32,393 nucleotides of DNA from Zavarzinella formosa DSM 19928. GTDB lineage: Bacteria; Planctomycetota; Planctomycetia; Gemmatales; Gemmataceae. Numbering within the stretch: the first letter of the stretch is position 1; each line of letters opens with the position of its first letter. The stretch is from positions 764,730 to 797,122 of the forward strand of contig NZ_JH636442.1 in the NCBI RefSeq assembly GCF_000255705.1. The letters run 5' to 3'. Shown one piece after another: positions 14,677-22,101 of the stretch. The notes under the pieces are model-generated. The model was not told the DNA's origin and made no database searches. It worked only from the letters and a program-made list of their open reading frames with translations. A program made the position numbers and the translations under genes.

Positions 14677-15750
14677 ATGACCAACATAATTCGCCCGGTT
14701 ATAGAGCCTGGTATCTACTTCGACATGGATGAGGCGACGTACCACGCGGCCGAGGGGCTGTCGTGCAGCGGCATCAAGCACCTCACCGTGTCCAAGCTGA
14801 ACTACTGGCACAAGAACCTGAACCCCGACCGCGAGCCGGAAGACGACACCGGGGCCAGGCGGTTCGGGAAAGCCGTCCACTCCCGCGCGTTGGAGCCGGA
14901 GCGATTTGACCGCAACTTCGTCATGAAAATCTTCCCCGAGGATTATCCGGGCGCGCTGGTGACCGCCGACGACATGAAGGCCTTCCTCGAAACGAATGGC
15001 CTACCAAAGTCGGCCAAGAAGAAGTCCGACCTTATTGATCGCATTGTCGCCAGCGGCCTGCCCGCGGTGATCTGGGAACACGAGTTGGAGCGTCACGCCG
15101 CCGAACACGAGGGCAAGACGTTCCTCGGCTCCGAAGAGTCGAAGAAAATCGCCGCCGCCGCCGCCGTTTTGGCGGAAGACCCCTGTGCGAAGGCCGCGCT
15201 GAGCGGTGGCATGCCCGAGGTGTCGTTCTTCGTCCGCGACCCGGAAACCGGCGTGATGCTCAAGGCCCGCATGGATTACGTCCGCCCCCGGTCAACCGTT
15301 GACGTCAAAACATTCTCCAACTCACGGGGAAAACCTATTGAGAAGGCGATTTACGAGGCCATTTTTTACGAGGCATACCACCTTCAATGCGTCTTTTACA
15401 ACCTGGTGCGCGAACTGGCCCGTCGGCAACTCGCCGCCGGAGAGATTCGCACCCATGGCAATGTGAGCGAGCAGTGGCTCAAGGAATTCACCGAAACCGA
15501 GGGACACGGGTTTGTGCTGATCTTCATCGAGTCGTCCGCCCCGTATGACCTGCGCATCGTGCTGATGAAGGAGGCAGAGGCGGCCGGGGCCGACCTGAAC
15601 GTCTACTGGTCGTCGGCTCACATGCGAATTCACGACATGAAAATTCTCTATGCCGGATGCCTGGAAAAGTACGGCGACAAGCCGTGGCGTGACAACGTGC
15701 TTCCGCACCAACTCGAAGACACCGATCTGCCAATGTTAATGTTTAGCTAG
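14677..15750 (+). CDS. PD-(D/E)XK exonuclease, DUF3799 (RecE/Cas4-like)
   Basis: The 357-residue protein opens with GIYFDMDEATYHAAEGLSCS followed by GIKHLTVSKLNYWHK, the entry motif of DUF3799 phage exonucleases (YqaJ/RecE/Cas4 superfamily). FGKAVHSRALEP supplies the conserved His. The catalytic Asp and Glu/Asp-X-Lys fall in VMLKARMDYVRPRSTVDVKT (Asp in ARMDYV, D-V-K). A segment at about 97-128 (ADDMKAFLETNGLPKSAKKK, then SDLIDRIV) looks like an inserted SAP-type DNA-binding motif. It would resect ends for annealing or strand exchange together with the Sak4-like ATPase two genes on. First gene of the plus-strand operon, with GGAG before ATG. Confidence 0.78.
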   Translation: MTNIIRPVIEPGIYFDMDEATYHAAEGLSCSGIKHLTVSKLNYWHKNLNPDREPEDDTGARRFGKAVHSRALEPERFDRNFVMKIFPEDYPGALVTADDMKAFLETNGLPKSAKKKSDLIDRIVASGLPAVIWEHELERHAAEHEGKTFLGSEESKKIAAAAAVLAEDPCAKAALSGGMPEVSFFVRDPETGVMLKARMDYVRPRSTVDVKTFSNSRGKPIEKAIYEAIFYEAYHLQCVFYNLVRELARRQLAAGEIRTHGNVSEQWLKEFTETEGHGFVLIFIESSAPYDLRIVLMKEAEAAGADLNVYWSSAHMRIHDMKILYAGCLEKYGDKPWRDNVLPHQLEDTDLPMLMFS

Positions 15751-15773
15751 TCAACCAACTGAAAGGAATATTT

Positions 15774-16997
15774 ATGAATCAACTCGTGGTGTTGGAGCAA
15801 CTCAAGCCGCTCGAAATTTTCACGCCGGAAGGCGTCGATGACATCCTCGCCAAGCTCACCAAGGAAGCCCGTTCGCACGTGCTCGACATTTCCACCGAGG
15901 CCGGCCGGGACCACATCCGCTCGCTCGCGTACAAAATCGCCCGCTCGAAAACCCATCTCGACGACATGGGCAAAGACCTCGTGGCCGATGCCAAGGACAA
16001 GATCAAGCTGGTCGATGCCGAGCGAAAACGCATCCGGGACTCTCTTGACAGCCTGAAAGATGAAATCCGCGCGCCGCTCACCGAGTGGGAGAACCGGGAG
16101 CAGGAACGCGTTAAGGCGCACGAAGCCGCACTGCTCGGCTTTCATGCCGCCGCGAATTTCACCGGGCCGAACCCGCCCTCAGCCGAGGTGCAAGCCCGCC
16201 TTGACGGTTTGGAAGCCCTGCATGCCCGAGACTGGCAGGAGTTCGCCAAGCGTGCAGAACTCGCCCGCGACACCGCCCGCAAGCAGTTGAGCGATGCGCT
16301 GGCCGCCAGCCAGAAGCACGAGGCCGAACAGGCCGAACTGGAGCGCCTTCGTCGCGAGGACGCGGAACGCAAGCAGCGCGAGCGCGACGAGCAGATCAAG
16401 GCCGAGGCCGCCGCGAAGGCCAAGGCCGAGGCCGAAGCACAAGCCAAAGCAGTTGCGGAGGCAGAGGCTGCCAGAGTGAAAGCGGAAGCTGATGCGGAGG
16501 CCGCGCGCGTCAAAGCCGAGATGGAAATGGCCGAGCAGGAGCGCCAGAGACTTCAACGCGAGAAGGAGGCGGCGGAAAGGGAGATCGCCGAAGCCGACGC
16601 CCGCGCCCGCAAGGCGGAGGATGATCGCTTGGCTGCCATCAAGAAAGCCGAGGCCGATCGGAAGGCTGCAGCCGTACAAGCGGAACGGGACAGGCTTGCG
16701 GCCGAGGCGAAAGCCGCCGCCGATGCCAAAAACGCCGCCGAGAAAGCGGCCCGTGAAAAGGAGGCGGCGGTACAGGCCGAGCGTGATCGAGCGGAAGCGA
16801 CCCGGAAAGCAGAGCAGGAAGCCACAGCGAAACGCGAGGCCGACAAGAGGCATCGGGCGAAGGTGAACAACGAGGCGCTTGAGGCGCTGAATGCGGTGAT
16901 GGCCGGCGACGGGTTACTCAGTGCCGGGGCCGCCGCAAAGGCGGTCGTCGAATCTATCGCCAAAGGCCTGATCCCACACGTCAAAATCAGCTATTAG
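15774..16997 (+). CDS. Long coiled-coil phage protein of the recombination operon
   Basis: The 407-residue protein has a structured N-terminal 130 residues (LEQLKPLEIFTPEGVDDILA, then AYKIARSKTHLDDMGKDLVA). This opening recurs in phage proteins encoded beside recombinases. About 230 residues of uninterrupted Ala/Glu/Lys/Arg coiled coil (roughly 150-375) follow, then a small C-terminal domain (ALNAVMAGDGLLSAGAAAKA). Automatic annotation often calls such proteins TolA-like, but there is no signal or membrane segment. GAAAGGAAT precedes the start. A structural or scaffolding role in the recombination complex is inferred from its fixed place between nuclease and ATPase genes. Confidence 0.62.
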   Translation: MNQLVVLEQLKPLEIFTPEGVDDILAKLTKEARSHVLDISTEAGRDHIRSLAYKIARSKTHLDDMGKDLVADAKDKIKLVDAERKRIRDSLDSLKDEIRAPLTEWENREQERVKAHEAALLGFHAAANFTGPNPPSAEVQARLDGLEALHARDWQEFAKRAELARDTARKQLSDALAASQKHEAEQAELERLRREDAERKQRERDEQIKAEAAAKAKAEAEAQAKAVAEAEAARVKAEADAEAARVKAEMEMAEQERQRLQREKEAAEREIAEADARARKAEDDRLAAIKKAEADRKAAAVQAERDRLAAEAKAAADAKNAAEKAAREKEAAVQAERDRAEATRKAEQEATAKREADKRHRAKVNNEALEALNAVMAGDGLLSAGAAAKAVVESIAKGLIPHVKISY

Positions 16998-17006
16998 GAG
17001 ATTTTC

Positions 17007-17936
17007 ATGTCTTTTGCCATCACACCCGCCAAGCGCAAATCCGTCCCCATGCTCATCAGTCTGGCCGGGGTTTCCGGCTCGGGCAAAACCTATTCGGCGC
17101 TTCTTCTCGCGGCCGGACTCGCCGGGAAAGGCTCGGTCGGTTTCCTTGACACCGAGAACGGGCGGGGGAGCATGTACGCAGACAGTCCCGGCATCATGTC
17201 CGCGCTGCCGGACGGCTATGAGATCGCCGAAATGAAAGAACCCTTCGCGCCCTCCCGGTATTCGGAGGCGGTCGATGGGTTTGAGAGGCATGGATGCAAG
17301 GTGCTGGTGATCGACAGCATGACGCATGAGTGGGAGGGACACGGCGGTTGCTCGGACATCGCCGAGAACAACAAGATGAAGGGAACGCCCAACTGGATTC
17401 TGGCGAAGCGGGAGCACAAGCGGATGATGAATTGCCTCCTCGCATCGGGCATGCACCTGATTTTCTGCCTCCGCGCCCGTGAGAAGATCAAGGTCATGAA
17501 AGACGCCAACGGCAAAGATCAGTTCGTTCCAATCGGTTTGCAACCCATTCAGGAGAAGAATTTTACGTTCGAGATGACGCTTTCTTTGCTCCTCGAAGAA
17601 GGGACCCATCGGCCGATTGTCACCAAATGCCCCGAGCCTCTGCTCCCGCTTTTCGCCGGAGAGCAACCGCTCGTCACGAAGGAGATGGGCAGGAAGTTGC
17701 GGGCGTGGTCCGAGGGCGGCGCTCCCGCCGAGGAAAACCCGGACGTTCTCTTCAAACAGGGCACAGAGTACGCCGCCCAAGGCACAGTCTCGTACACGGA
17801 TTTCTGGGAGACTCTGACGGGGAAGCAAAAAAAGCTTCTCCTGCCGAAGCACGACGAGAACAAAGAACTGGCTCGAATGGCGGACGAAAGGCAAAAACCA
17901 GCCAATGTCGCCCCGGCCGCCGGACTTGATTATTAA
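17007..17936 (+). CDS. Sak4/RecA-like AAA ATPase
   Basis: The 309-residue ATPase has Walker A GVSGSGKT (21-28), [10 protein letters not shown] (45-54) and Walker [13 protein letters not shown] (98-109), followed by [14 protein letters not shown] as a sensor-like strand. This is the RecA-fold core of phage Sak4/AAA_24 proteins, single-strand annealing or strand-exchange recombinases that lack most of RecA. The remaining C-terminal 90 residues have no known domain. The usual partner, an SSB protein, was not recognised nearby. AGGAG precedes the start. With the upstream nuclease it forms a probable two-component phage recombination system. Confidence 0.75.
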   Translation: MSFAITPAKRKSVPMLISLAGVSGSGKTYSALLLAAGLAGKGSVGFLDTENGRGSMYADSPGIMSALPDGYEIAEMKEPFAPSRYSEAVDGFERHGCKVLVIDSMTHEWEGHGGCSDIAENNKMKGTPNWILAKREHKRMMNCLLASGMHLIFCLRAREKIKVMKDANGKDQFVPIGLQPIQEKNFTFEMTLSLLLEEGTHRPIVTKCPEPLLPLFAGEQPLVTKEMGRKLRAWSEGGAPAEENPDVLFKQGTEYAAQGTVSYTDFWETLTGKQKKLLLPKHDENKELARMADERQKPANVAPAAGLDY

Positions 17937-17962
17937 CCAACCAAACAGAAAGGAATCATTGC

Positions 17963-18271
17963 ATGAACACACCCATCGGACACAACAAAGCAAAAGTCGG
18001 CGGCGTTGCTGTGGATCAGTTGCGCAGCGTAATCGCGAGAATCGAGAAGCTGTCTGAAGAAAAGGACGGGATCGCCGCCGACATCCGCGACGTGTTCGCG
18101 GAGGCCAAGGGAAATGGATTCGACATAAAGGCGATCCGCACGATCCTGAAGATTCGCAAACAGGACGCCAGCGAGCGTGAGGAGGCCGAAACCATCCTCG
18201 ACACCTACATGCACGCCCTCGGCATGATTCCGCAACTCGAAATGTTCGATGATGAGGAGCAGGGGGAATGA
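17963..18271 (+). CDS. GapR-like DNA-binding protein (DUF2312)
   Basis: The 102-residue protein contains [20 protein letters not shown] followed by [20 protein letters not shown] and RKQD, the diagnostic sequence of DUF2312/GapR. In Caulobacter GapR encircles overtwisted DNA ahead of polymerases and stimulates topoisomerases. A phage copy could act during replication or recombination. The C-terminus carries an extra acidic tail, [13 protein letters not shown], whose QLEMF resembles a beta-clamp-binding pentapeptide. The start follows AAAGGAAT. It overlaps the next gene by ATGA. DUF2312 is best known from alphaproteobacteria and their phages, so its presence here may reflect transfer. Confidence 0.82.
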   Translation: MNTPIGHNKAKVGGVAVDQLRSVIARIEKLSEEKDGIAADIRDVFAEAKGNGFDIKAIRTILKIRKQDASEREEAETILDTYMHALGMIPQLEMFDDEEQGE

Positions 18272-18453
18272 GTTGCTTTGATGATATTCCTGAAGATCGT
18301 GAGCCGTCCTACCCTTGTCGAGACTGCGACGGCAGTGGCGAAGTGTTCGTAAAGCGAGATCGTCAGGGGCGGGTGGACTACCTATCGGGCCGGGTCGTCA
18401 ACAACGAGACAACCCGCTGCGACCGCTGCAAAGGCGAAGGAATCGAGCCATGA
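18268..18453 (+). CDS. Small DnaJ-type zinc-ribbon protein
   Basis: The 61-residue protein has two CxxCxGxG repeats: CRDCDGSG (residues 17-24) and CDRCKGEG (51-58), separated by about 26 residues. This is the zinc-binding layout of the DnaJ cysteine-rich domain, common in small phage proteins. It lacks the J domain, so a chaperone cycle is not implied. It is coupled by ATGA overlaps to both neighbours. Function unknown; protein or nucleic-acid binding is possible. Confidence 0.7.
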   Translation: MSCFDDIPEDREPSYPCRDCDGSGEVFVKRDRQGRVDYLSGRVVNNETTRCDRCKGEGIEP

Positions 18454-18836
18454 CCCGGTACTCCTATCCCGTCTCCCGCAAACACCACGCCTACTCAATG
18501 GCCATCGACTTCGGCATGAAGTTCGTAACAAGAAACGGGTTCTGGTCGCCGGAGGGGTTGATGGGCATCACCGGGTCGGGCGGATACCGGATAGTCGTTG
18601 CGGATGAGAGCCACCCGCTGATGCAACCGCGAGTCGGGGACATTATCCGGTGGATCAGTTCCTGCGGGGAGCCATGGGAGGAACTTCATCACCGAGTTGT
18701 CGCCCATGGCAGCCCTGATCTTCACCTTTACGACATTGATGCTGCAAAACGAACTCTTGCGAAAGCCGTCCTTCAGAGTTCGATTTCCGAGCGCAACAGC
18801 ATTCCATTCCACTGGCCGGATTGCGAACCTTTATGA
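18450..18836 (+). CDS. Uncharacterised phage protein (128 aa)
   Basis: The start ATG (18450) overlaps the preceding stop as ATGA. The product begins [20 protein letters not shown] and contains two short beta-rich stretches, GITGSGGYRIVVADESHPLM and RVGDIIRWISSCGEPWEELH, then a helical C-terminus. Several His and Trp residues are present but no recognised metal site. I do not recognise the family. As part of the coupled run after the recombination genes it is likely an early accessory protein. Confidence 0.6.
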   Translation: MTRYSYPVSRKHHAYSMAIDFGMKFVTRNGFWSPEGLMGITGSGGYRIVVADESHPLMQPRVGDIIRWISSCGEPWEELHHRVVAHGSPDLHLYDIDAAKRTLAKAVLQSSISERNSIPFHWPDCEPL

Positions 18837-19231
18837 CGCGCCCCAGCCCGACGGGCCTCTACTGTTGCGGCTGCCAGAAAGACGTTCCGGCGAGGCTCAC
18901 CGACGGCCGCGAGGTTTATCCTCATCGCCCCGATCTGTTCGGCCTGACGTTTTGGAAGTGCGACACATGCGGCAATTACGTCGGTTGCCACCACAAGACC
19001 AAGGACCGGACACGGCCCCTCGGCAACATCCCGACGAAGGAACTGAAGAACGCCCGCCAGCACATCCACCGCATCCTCGACCCCATCTGGCAGAAAGGGA
19101 AAGTGCCACGGGGCAAGCTATACGCGAAGATCGCAGAGGAGCTTGGGATTGCGGAGTATCACACAGCCGAGATCAAGACGGTCGAAGATGCCCGGAAGGT
19201 CTACGCCATCGTGAAACGACTTGCCGCTTGA
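18833..19231 (+). CDS. DUF3268 zinc-finger protein
   Basis: The 132-residue protein starts at ATG 18833, overlapping the previous stop as ATGA. It shows the DUF3268 pattern: a Cys pair at 11-14, then VYPHRPDLFGLTFWKCDTCG (29-48), VGCHHKTKDRTRPLG, LKNARQHIHRILDPIWQKG, and a C-terminal half with LYAKIAEELGI and VEDARKVYAIVKRL. The zinc ribbon is joined to a helical region like that of RNA polymerase-associated phage proteins, but no activity is established for the family. It is the last gene of the plus operon and ends 7 bp from the end of the convergent minus operon. Confidence 0.72.
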   Translation: MTRPSPTGLYCCGCQKDVPARLTDGREVYPHRPDLFGLTFWKCDTCGNYVGCHHKTKDRTRPLGNIPTKELKNARQHIHRILDPIWQKGKVPRGKLYAKIAEELGIAEYHTAEIKTVEDARKVYAIVKRLAA

Positions 19232-19238
19232 ATGACGG

Positions 19239-19448
19239 TCAGGACGTCAGCAACTCCACCAGCTTCTCACGTGCGGCACTTTGCCTGTTCAGTGCGTCCC
19301 GAAACCGCCTGTCGTGATCGGTGTTCCCGGCGATGCGGTTTTGCATCACCTCACGGAAGTGCTGTTTCGCCGCAGCATATTCTTGCCTGGCCACTTCGAG
19401 CCGGTTGTGTTCGTGACAAAAGAAGTCTTCGAGCACCTTGGCGGTCAC
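19239..19448 (-). CDS. Small helical phage protein (69 aa)
   Basis: I place the start at a GTG (19448) overlapping the upstream stop as GTGA, because the long upstream extension of this frame lies inside the HTH gene. The product reads VLEDFFCHEHNRLEVARQEY and continues as helices with many charged residues, ending REKLVELLTS. It is predicted to be a helical hairpin. No family is recognised. It is the last gene of an eight-gene minus-strand operon. Confidence 0.5.
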   Translation of the reverse strand: MTAKVLEDFFCHEHNRLEVARQEYAAAKQHFREVMQNRIAGNTDHDRRFRDALNRQSAAREKLVELLTS

Positions 19449-19831
19449 GGCTTCACGCGCCAGTTCGGCGGGCCAACTTGGTCTTGCCCGTTCGCCGCCC
19501 TCACCCTGTTCGCCTCGCGCACCATGTCCGGGGCGCTGACTGGAACCCCGTCCAGGAAATACCCGCTCGTGCGTTCCTCCAAACGCTTGCCCAGCGTAAT
19601 TCTGGCAGCCACGAGTGGGTTGTTCTCGTCCATGCCCTGCGGCGGTAACGGTTCGGCGGGCCTTCTGACATTGCAATCCTTCCTCGGCAATCCGAGGCCG
19701 AGACGTTGGCGGGCGCGGCGAATCGTCTGCCAACTCATCCCCATGCGCTCGGCGATTTGCTGGTCGGAAAGCATGCACTGGAAGAGATGACGGACGGATT
19801 TGTCGTGCAGGTCAGGGTAGTAGCGGGTCAT
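19445..19831 (-). CDS. HTH DNA-binding protein (128 aa)
   Basis: The start ATG (19831) overlaps the upstream stop as ATGA. Residues about 15-48 (VRHLFQCMLSDQQIAERMGM, then SWQTIRRARQRLGLGLPRK) form a helix-turn-helix of the resolvase/sigma-region-4 kind: 'lsDqqIAermGmswqTIrraRqrLGl'. The C-terminal part (PLVAARITLGKRLEERTSGY) has a basic helix and no known domain. The protein could regulate this operon or the late genes, but that is only inference from the HTH. Confidence 0.68.
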   Translation of the reverse strand: MTRYYPDLHDKSVRHLFQCMLSDQQIAERMGMSWQTIRRARQRLGLGLPRKDCNVRRPAEPLPPQGMDENNPLVAARITLGKRLEERTSGYFLDGVPVSAPDMVREANRVRAANGQDQVGPPNWRVKP

Positions 19832-20268
19832 TTGCCAGTTCTTTCGCGGTATGCTTTGCGTTTTTCGAATAGAAGTCCGGTTCCCGGCTTCGCCCGCCAT
19901 TCCGGCATACCATCCTCTTCAATCTTCCTCGCTCTTTCGCGGACAAAATCCGGGTCGAATCCTGCGGTGTCGCACCATGATTCAAAATCCACCTGGAAGC
20001 GGCGGTCAAAGAACCAACGCCTCGCGTCGTTTTGATACTTGAAGCGTTCGCTGGCCGGGCAACGACCCTTCCCGCTCAAGTCTTCCAGCATCGTCAGGAT
20101 TTTAGCTTTCGCAAGGTTCTCCTCATTGCTTGATGCGGTGTCCTTTCCAGTCAGCCAAACAGCCTCCTCTTTCGCCACGCCGTAAGCCGTTGGCTTGTTT
20201 TGCCCGATGCCAGCAGCGTGGCGGGCCGGACACACCGTAACACCGCGATTCCTAATGAACTCCTGCAC
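19828..20268 (-). CDS. Uncharacterised phage protein with 'RRWFF' motif (146 aa)
   Basis: The start is a GTG (20268) with a perfect AGGAGG five bases upstream, which rules against the longer frame. The segment NDARRWFFDRRFQVDFESWC followed by DTAGFDPDFVRERARKI matches a motif I recall from many phages ('A..Wf.d....fsf.wvCe.lGlDPd.vR..l'), where the helices resemble an HTH regulator. A second region, LAKAKILTMLEDLSGKGRCP, precedes it. The motif proteins are unassigned and often suspected of being transcription factors. Coupled by ATGA to the downstream HTH gene. Confidence 0.62.
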   Translation of the reverse strand: MQEFIRNRGVTVCPARHAAGIGQNKPTAYGVAKEEAVWLTGKDTASSNEENLAKAKILTMLEDLSGKGRCPASERFKYQNDARRWFFDRRFQVDFESWCDTAGFDPDFVRERARKIEEDGMPEWRAKPGTGLLFEKRKAYRERTGK

Positions 20269-20279
20269 CTTGTCCTCCT

Positions 20280-20633
20280 CTACGCCCCGGCTTTCGACGG
20301 GGCTTGGGCTTCCCCCGGTGCGGCAGCCCTCGCTTCCTTTAGCCGCGCCTGCGTTGCTCGCATACGGTCTGCCTGCATCGCCTTGCGTTCTTCTGACCAC
20401 GGCGCGCGCGGTTTTTTCGGAGTCGGTTCCTCGATGTGAATTTCAGGCGTTGCCGGGATTGCAGCCTTGGCGAGCTTGTCGTGAATCGGAGTATTGCCGG
20501 AAATCTCCTGACGCATCTCCGGCTTCAGCTTTTGCATGGCCCCGATTATGGCGTCAATCGCCTCGCTGATTTCCTTCGGCGGGTTCTGGGCGAGCAGCCA
20601 GCCTTTCAGCAGCCACGCAGGCTCAATCGACAC
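20280..20633 (-). CDS. Uncharacterised phage protein (117 aa)
   Basis: I chose the GTG at 20633 because AAAGGAGGGG lies six bases before it; an ATG at 20672 would extend it into the upstream gene. The product starts SIEPAWLLKGWLLAQNPPKE, with helices to about residue 45. A Pro/Lys-rich linker (HIEEPTPKKPRAPWSEER) follows, then an Ala/Arg-rich basic C-terminal helix. That tail could bind nucleic acid. No named family. It overlaps the preceding gene by 11 bp and precedes the 'RRWFF' gene by 11 bp. Confidence 0.58.
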   Translation of the reverse strand: MSIEPAWLLKGWLLAQNPPKEISEAIDAIIGAMQKLKPEMRQEISGNTPIHDKLAKAAIPATPEIHIEEPTPKKPRAPWSEERKAMQADRMRATQARLKEARAAAPGEAQAPSKAGA

Positions 20634-20853
20634 GACGCCCCTCCTTTGACCTGACGCTCCGCTCGGGTTCATACCCCTCTGCAGCCATGGGCGGGCACAT
20701 CAACGGCTTCGTCCCGTCCGGGTCGATCTGCGCCATGAGCATGTCCGCAAGCGCGAGCACCTCATCGGAGAAATCTGTTTTCAGGGGGCGAAGGGGGAAG
20801 CGTTTGGCGTACCAGGCAGACAGGCAGGGGGTGAGGTCGCGGCGGCGACTCAC
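20623..20853 (-). CDS. Small uncharacterised protein (76 aa)
   Basis: A GTG start (20853) overlaps the stop of the small membrane protein gene as GTGA. The product has LSAWYAKRFPLRPLKTDFSD followed by EVLALADMLMAQIDPDGTKP, and a Met/Pro-rich then basic tail. No motif is recognised. It belongs to the tightly coupled operon led by the excisionase-like gene. Confidence 0.52.
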   Translation of the reverse strand: MSRRRDLTPCLSAWYAKRFPLRPLKTDFSDEVLALADMLMAQIDPDGTKPLMCPPMAAEGYEPERSVRSKEGRRVD

Positions 20854-20981
20854 GGCTCACGACCCGCCGAACTGTTCATGTTCAGAAGCAGCAACATCGG
20901 CCACATATTTCCTATCGACCAGCATAAGAAGCATATGACCGCCAGAGTTGCCATGTTCTCAAGATATGCCCAGCGATTCAT
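20850..20981 (-). CDS. Tiny membrane protein (43 aa)
   Basis: This frame fills what would otherwise be a gap in the operon. ATG at 20981 overlaps the upstream stop as ATGA, and its own TGA overlaps the next GTG start as GTGA, so it fits the coupling pattern on both sides. The product MNRWAYLENMATLAVICFLC followed by WSIGNMWPMLLLLNMNSS has one or two hydrophobic segments (about 10-22 and 26-36). It is too small for a classical holin, but a membrane location is likely. Support is context plus hydrophobicity. Confidence 0.5.
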   Translation of the reverse strand: MNRWAYLENMATLAVICFLCWSIGNMWPMLLLLNMNSSAGREP

Positions 20982-21151
20982 GCCTCGACCACCATCTTGA
21001 GCTTGCCGCCAGCGATCAGCTTGGCGGCTGCGACCGCGTTGCGCCGGTTGGCGTAGTCCTGCTTGCCCTCAAGAAGCACTTTGCCGTTCTTGGCGCAAAC
21101 CTCCAAAAACCACTTGTCGCCGCCGATGTATTTTCTCACCTGTACTTTCAT
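20978..21151 (-). CDS. Small YegP/DUF1508-like protein (57 aa)
   Basis: Starts at ATG 21151, overlapping the HTH gene stop as ATGA. The product MKVQVRKYIGGDKWFLEVCA, then KNGKVLLEGKQDYANRRNAV and AAAKLIAGGKLK, has the 'W.l.v.a.NGkvl..g..Y..r.na..aa..i' pattern of YegP-type DUF1508 domains, small beta-alpha proteins of unknown function. The longer upstream extension of the frame lies inside the HTH gene. The match is by pattern only. Confidence 0.55.
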   Translation of the reverse strand: MKVQVRKYIGGDKWFLEVCAKNGKVLLEGKQDYANRRNAVAAAKLIAGGKLKMVVEA

Positions 21152-21375
21152 AATGCATCTTTCTGTTGATGTTGAAGCTCGCGTTTCTTCCTCGGCCCCG
21201 ACCTTGGCGGCTGCCATAGGTCGGCGGCCCTCTTCTCGAACCAGTATGCCCCCGCAAACAGTTCGGGTTTCGGCCCTTGCCCCTTCTGCACCCAACGGTG
21301 AACGCTTTTGACATGCACCCCTTTGAGGGCGGCTAATTCGCGGGCAGAGTAATAATCCTTGGATATCAGGCTCAT
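21148..21375 (-). CDS. Excisionase/AlpA-like HTH protein
   Basis: The 75-residue protein has a MerR-type winged helix: YYSARELAALKGVHVKSVHR followed by WVQKGQGPKPELFAGAYWF and FEKRAADLW. This order (helix, turn, recognition helix, 'G..P', wing) is shared by phage excisionases, AlpA regulators and HTH_17 proteins. As first gene of the minus operon beside a divergent promoter region, it may act as excisionase and/or repressor of its own operon. No integrase is in the window, so excisionase activity is unproven. Confidence 0.7.
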   Translation of the reverse strand: MSLISKDYYSARELAALKGVHVKSVHRWVQKGQGPKPELFAGAYWFEKRAADLWQPPRSGPRKKRELQHQQKDAL

Positions 21376-21474
21376 AACTTGTGGTGCAGTAGACTCAAAA
21401 AATGTGTTGCGCTTGCATTTAATTTGTGGCAGAGTGGCTTCACCAAGTCAACACATAAATTGCATGGAGGCAAT
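21376..21474. promoter_or_regulatory. Second divergent promoter region
   Basis: This 99 bp AT-richer gap separates the excisionase-like gene (minus) from the plus operon starting at 21475. It contains AGTCAACACATAAAT (21446-21460), 14 of 15 bases identical to the element at 14651-14665 and similarly placed 12-15 bp before the first plus-strand start. Read on the minus strand it ends in GTTGACT, a possible -35. GGAGG at 21466-21470 is the ribosome site of the plus gene. Confidence 0.55.
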
Positions 21475-21852
21475 ATGTATAACTGGCAACTCGCCACCGA
21501 CACGACGACATACGAAGGTGTTTCTCGCACCCTGAACGACGCACTTGATCGCATGACAAAGTACGCCAACGGGAAAACCGAACGCGACTTCCATGTCAAC
21601 GGCCACCACATGAACGAGGAGTTCGGCCTGTGGATCAGCGGCGGCAAAGTGATCCATGACAATGGTGAAGAATTTGTGCCGATGAACGAGTGGTACGCCC
21701 GGCTCGGAGGCGGAGAGCCTTCGATGGACGGGGCTGACGTGCTGGCCGAGGCAACGGGTGTCATTGTAAAAGCATTCCGGCCCCAGCCGACGCGCGGATT
21801 GGTCCCGACAAACCCGGCGACTTTTGCCGGACGTGACGGAGGCCAGGCATGA
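21475..21852 (+). CDS. Uncharacterised early protein (125 aa)
   Basis: Starts at ATG 21475 with GGAGG five bases upstream; a 32-codon extension passes through the promoter region and is rejected. The product MYNWQLATDTTTYEGVSRTL followed by NDALDRMTKYANGKTERDFH is polar. It has GLWISGGKVIHDNGEEFVPM, a small beta segment, and a Pro-rich C-terminal tail. No family is recognised. It is the first gene of the second plus-strand operon, the position of early lytic or anti-host proteins, but nothing in the sequence fixes a role. Confidence 0.58.
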   Translation: MYNWQLATDTTTYEGVSRTLNDALDRMTKYANGKTERDFHVNGHHMNEEFGLWISGGKVIHDNGEEFVPMNEWYARLGGGEPSMDGADVLAEATGVIVKAFRPQPTRGLVPTNPATFAGRDGGQA

Positions 21853-22034
21853 TCCGCACCCTCAATCACCCCGTCACGTTCCTGATTGTTCTCGGGCTGT
21901 TCTGCTGGCTGGCGGTCTGTAGCTGGCGGCATGCCCACCCGGTCGCGATGTCCGAGGGCGAGTTCGTGGAGATGAAGCTGGCCGAGTACCATCCACCAGA
22001 CAGGGGTGTCGTTCAAGCAAGCCATCACGATTGA
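21849..22034 (+). CDS. Small single-span membrane protein (61 aa)
   Basis: ATG overlaps the preceding stop as ATGA. Residues about 9-27 (VTFLIVLGLFCWLAVCSW) form one transmembrane segment, followed by a short polar C-terminal tail. No lysis motif or pairing with an endolysin is evident. It could be a spanin-like or phage exclusion protein, but this is speculation. Confidence 0.52.
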   Translation: MIRTLNHPVTFLIVLGLFCWLAVCSWRHAHPVAMSEGEFVEMKLAEYHPPDRGVVQASHHD

Positions 22035-22101
22035 GGAGATGACTGGCTTTGCCTTGTGGCATGGGCCGCGGCGAAACACACGCCGAAGAGATGAGGAAAA
22101 T

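Noticed and set aside
16142-16984. Minus-strand frames opposite the coiled-coil gene
   Set aside because: They translate the complementary strand of Ala/Glu/Lys codons into Ser/Ala/Phe-rich low complexity; no ribosome site or family pattern.
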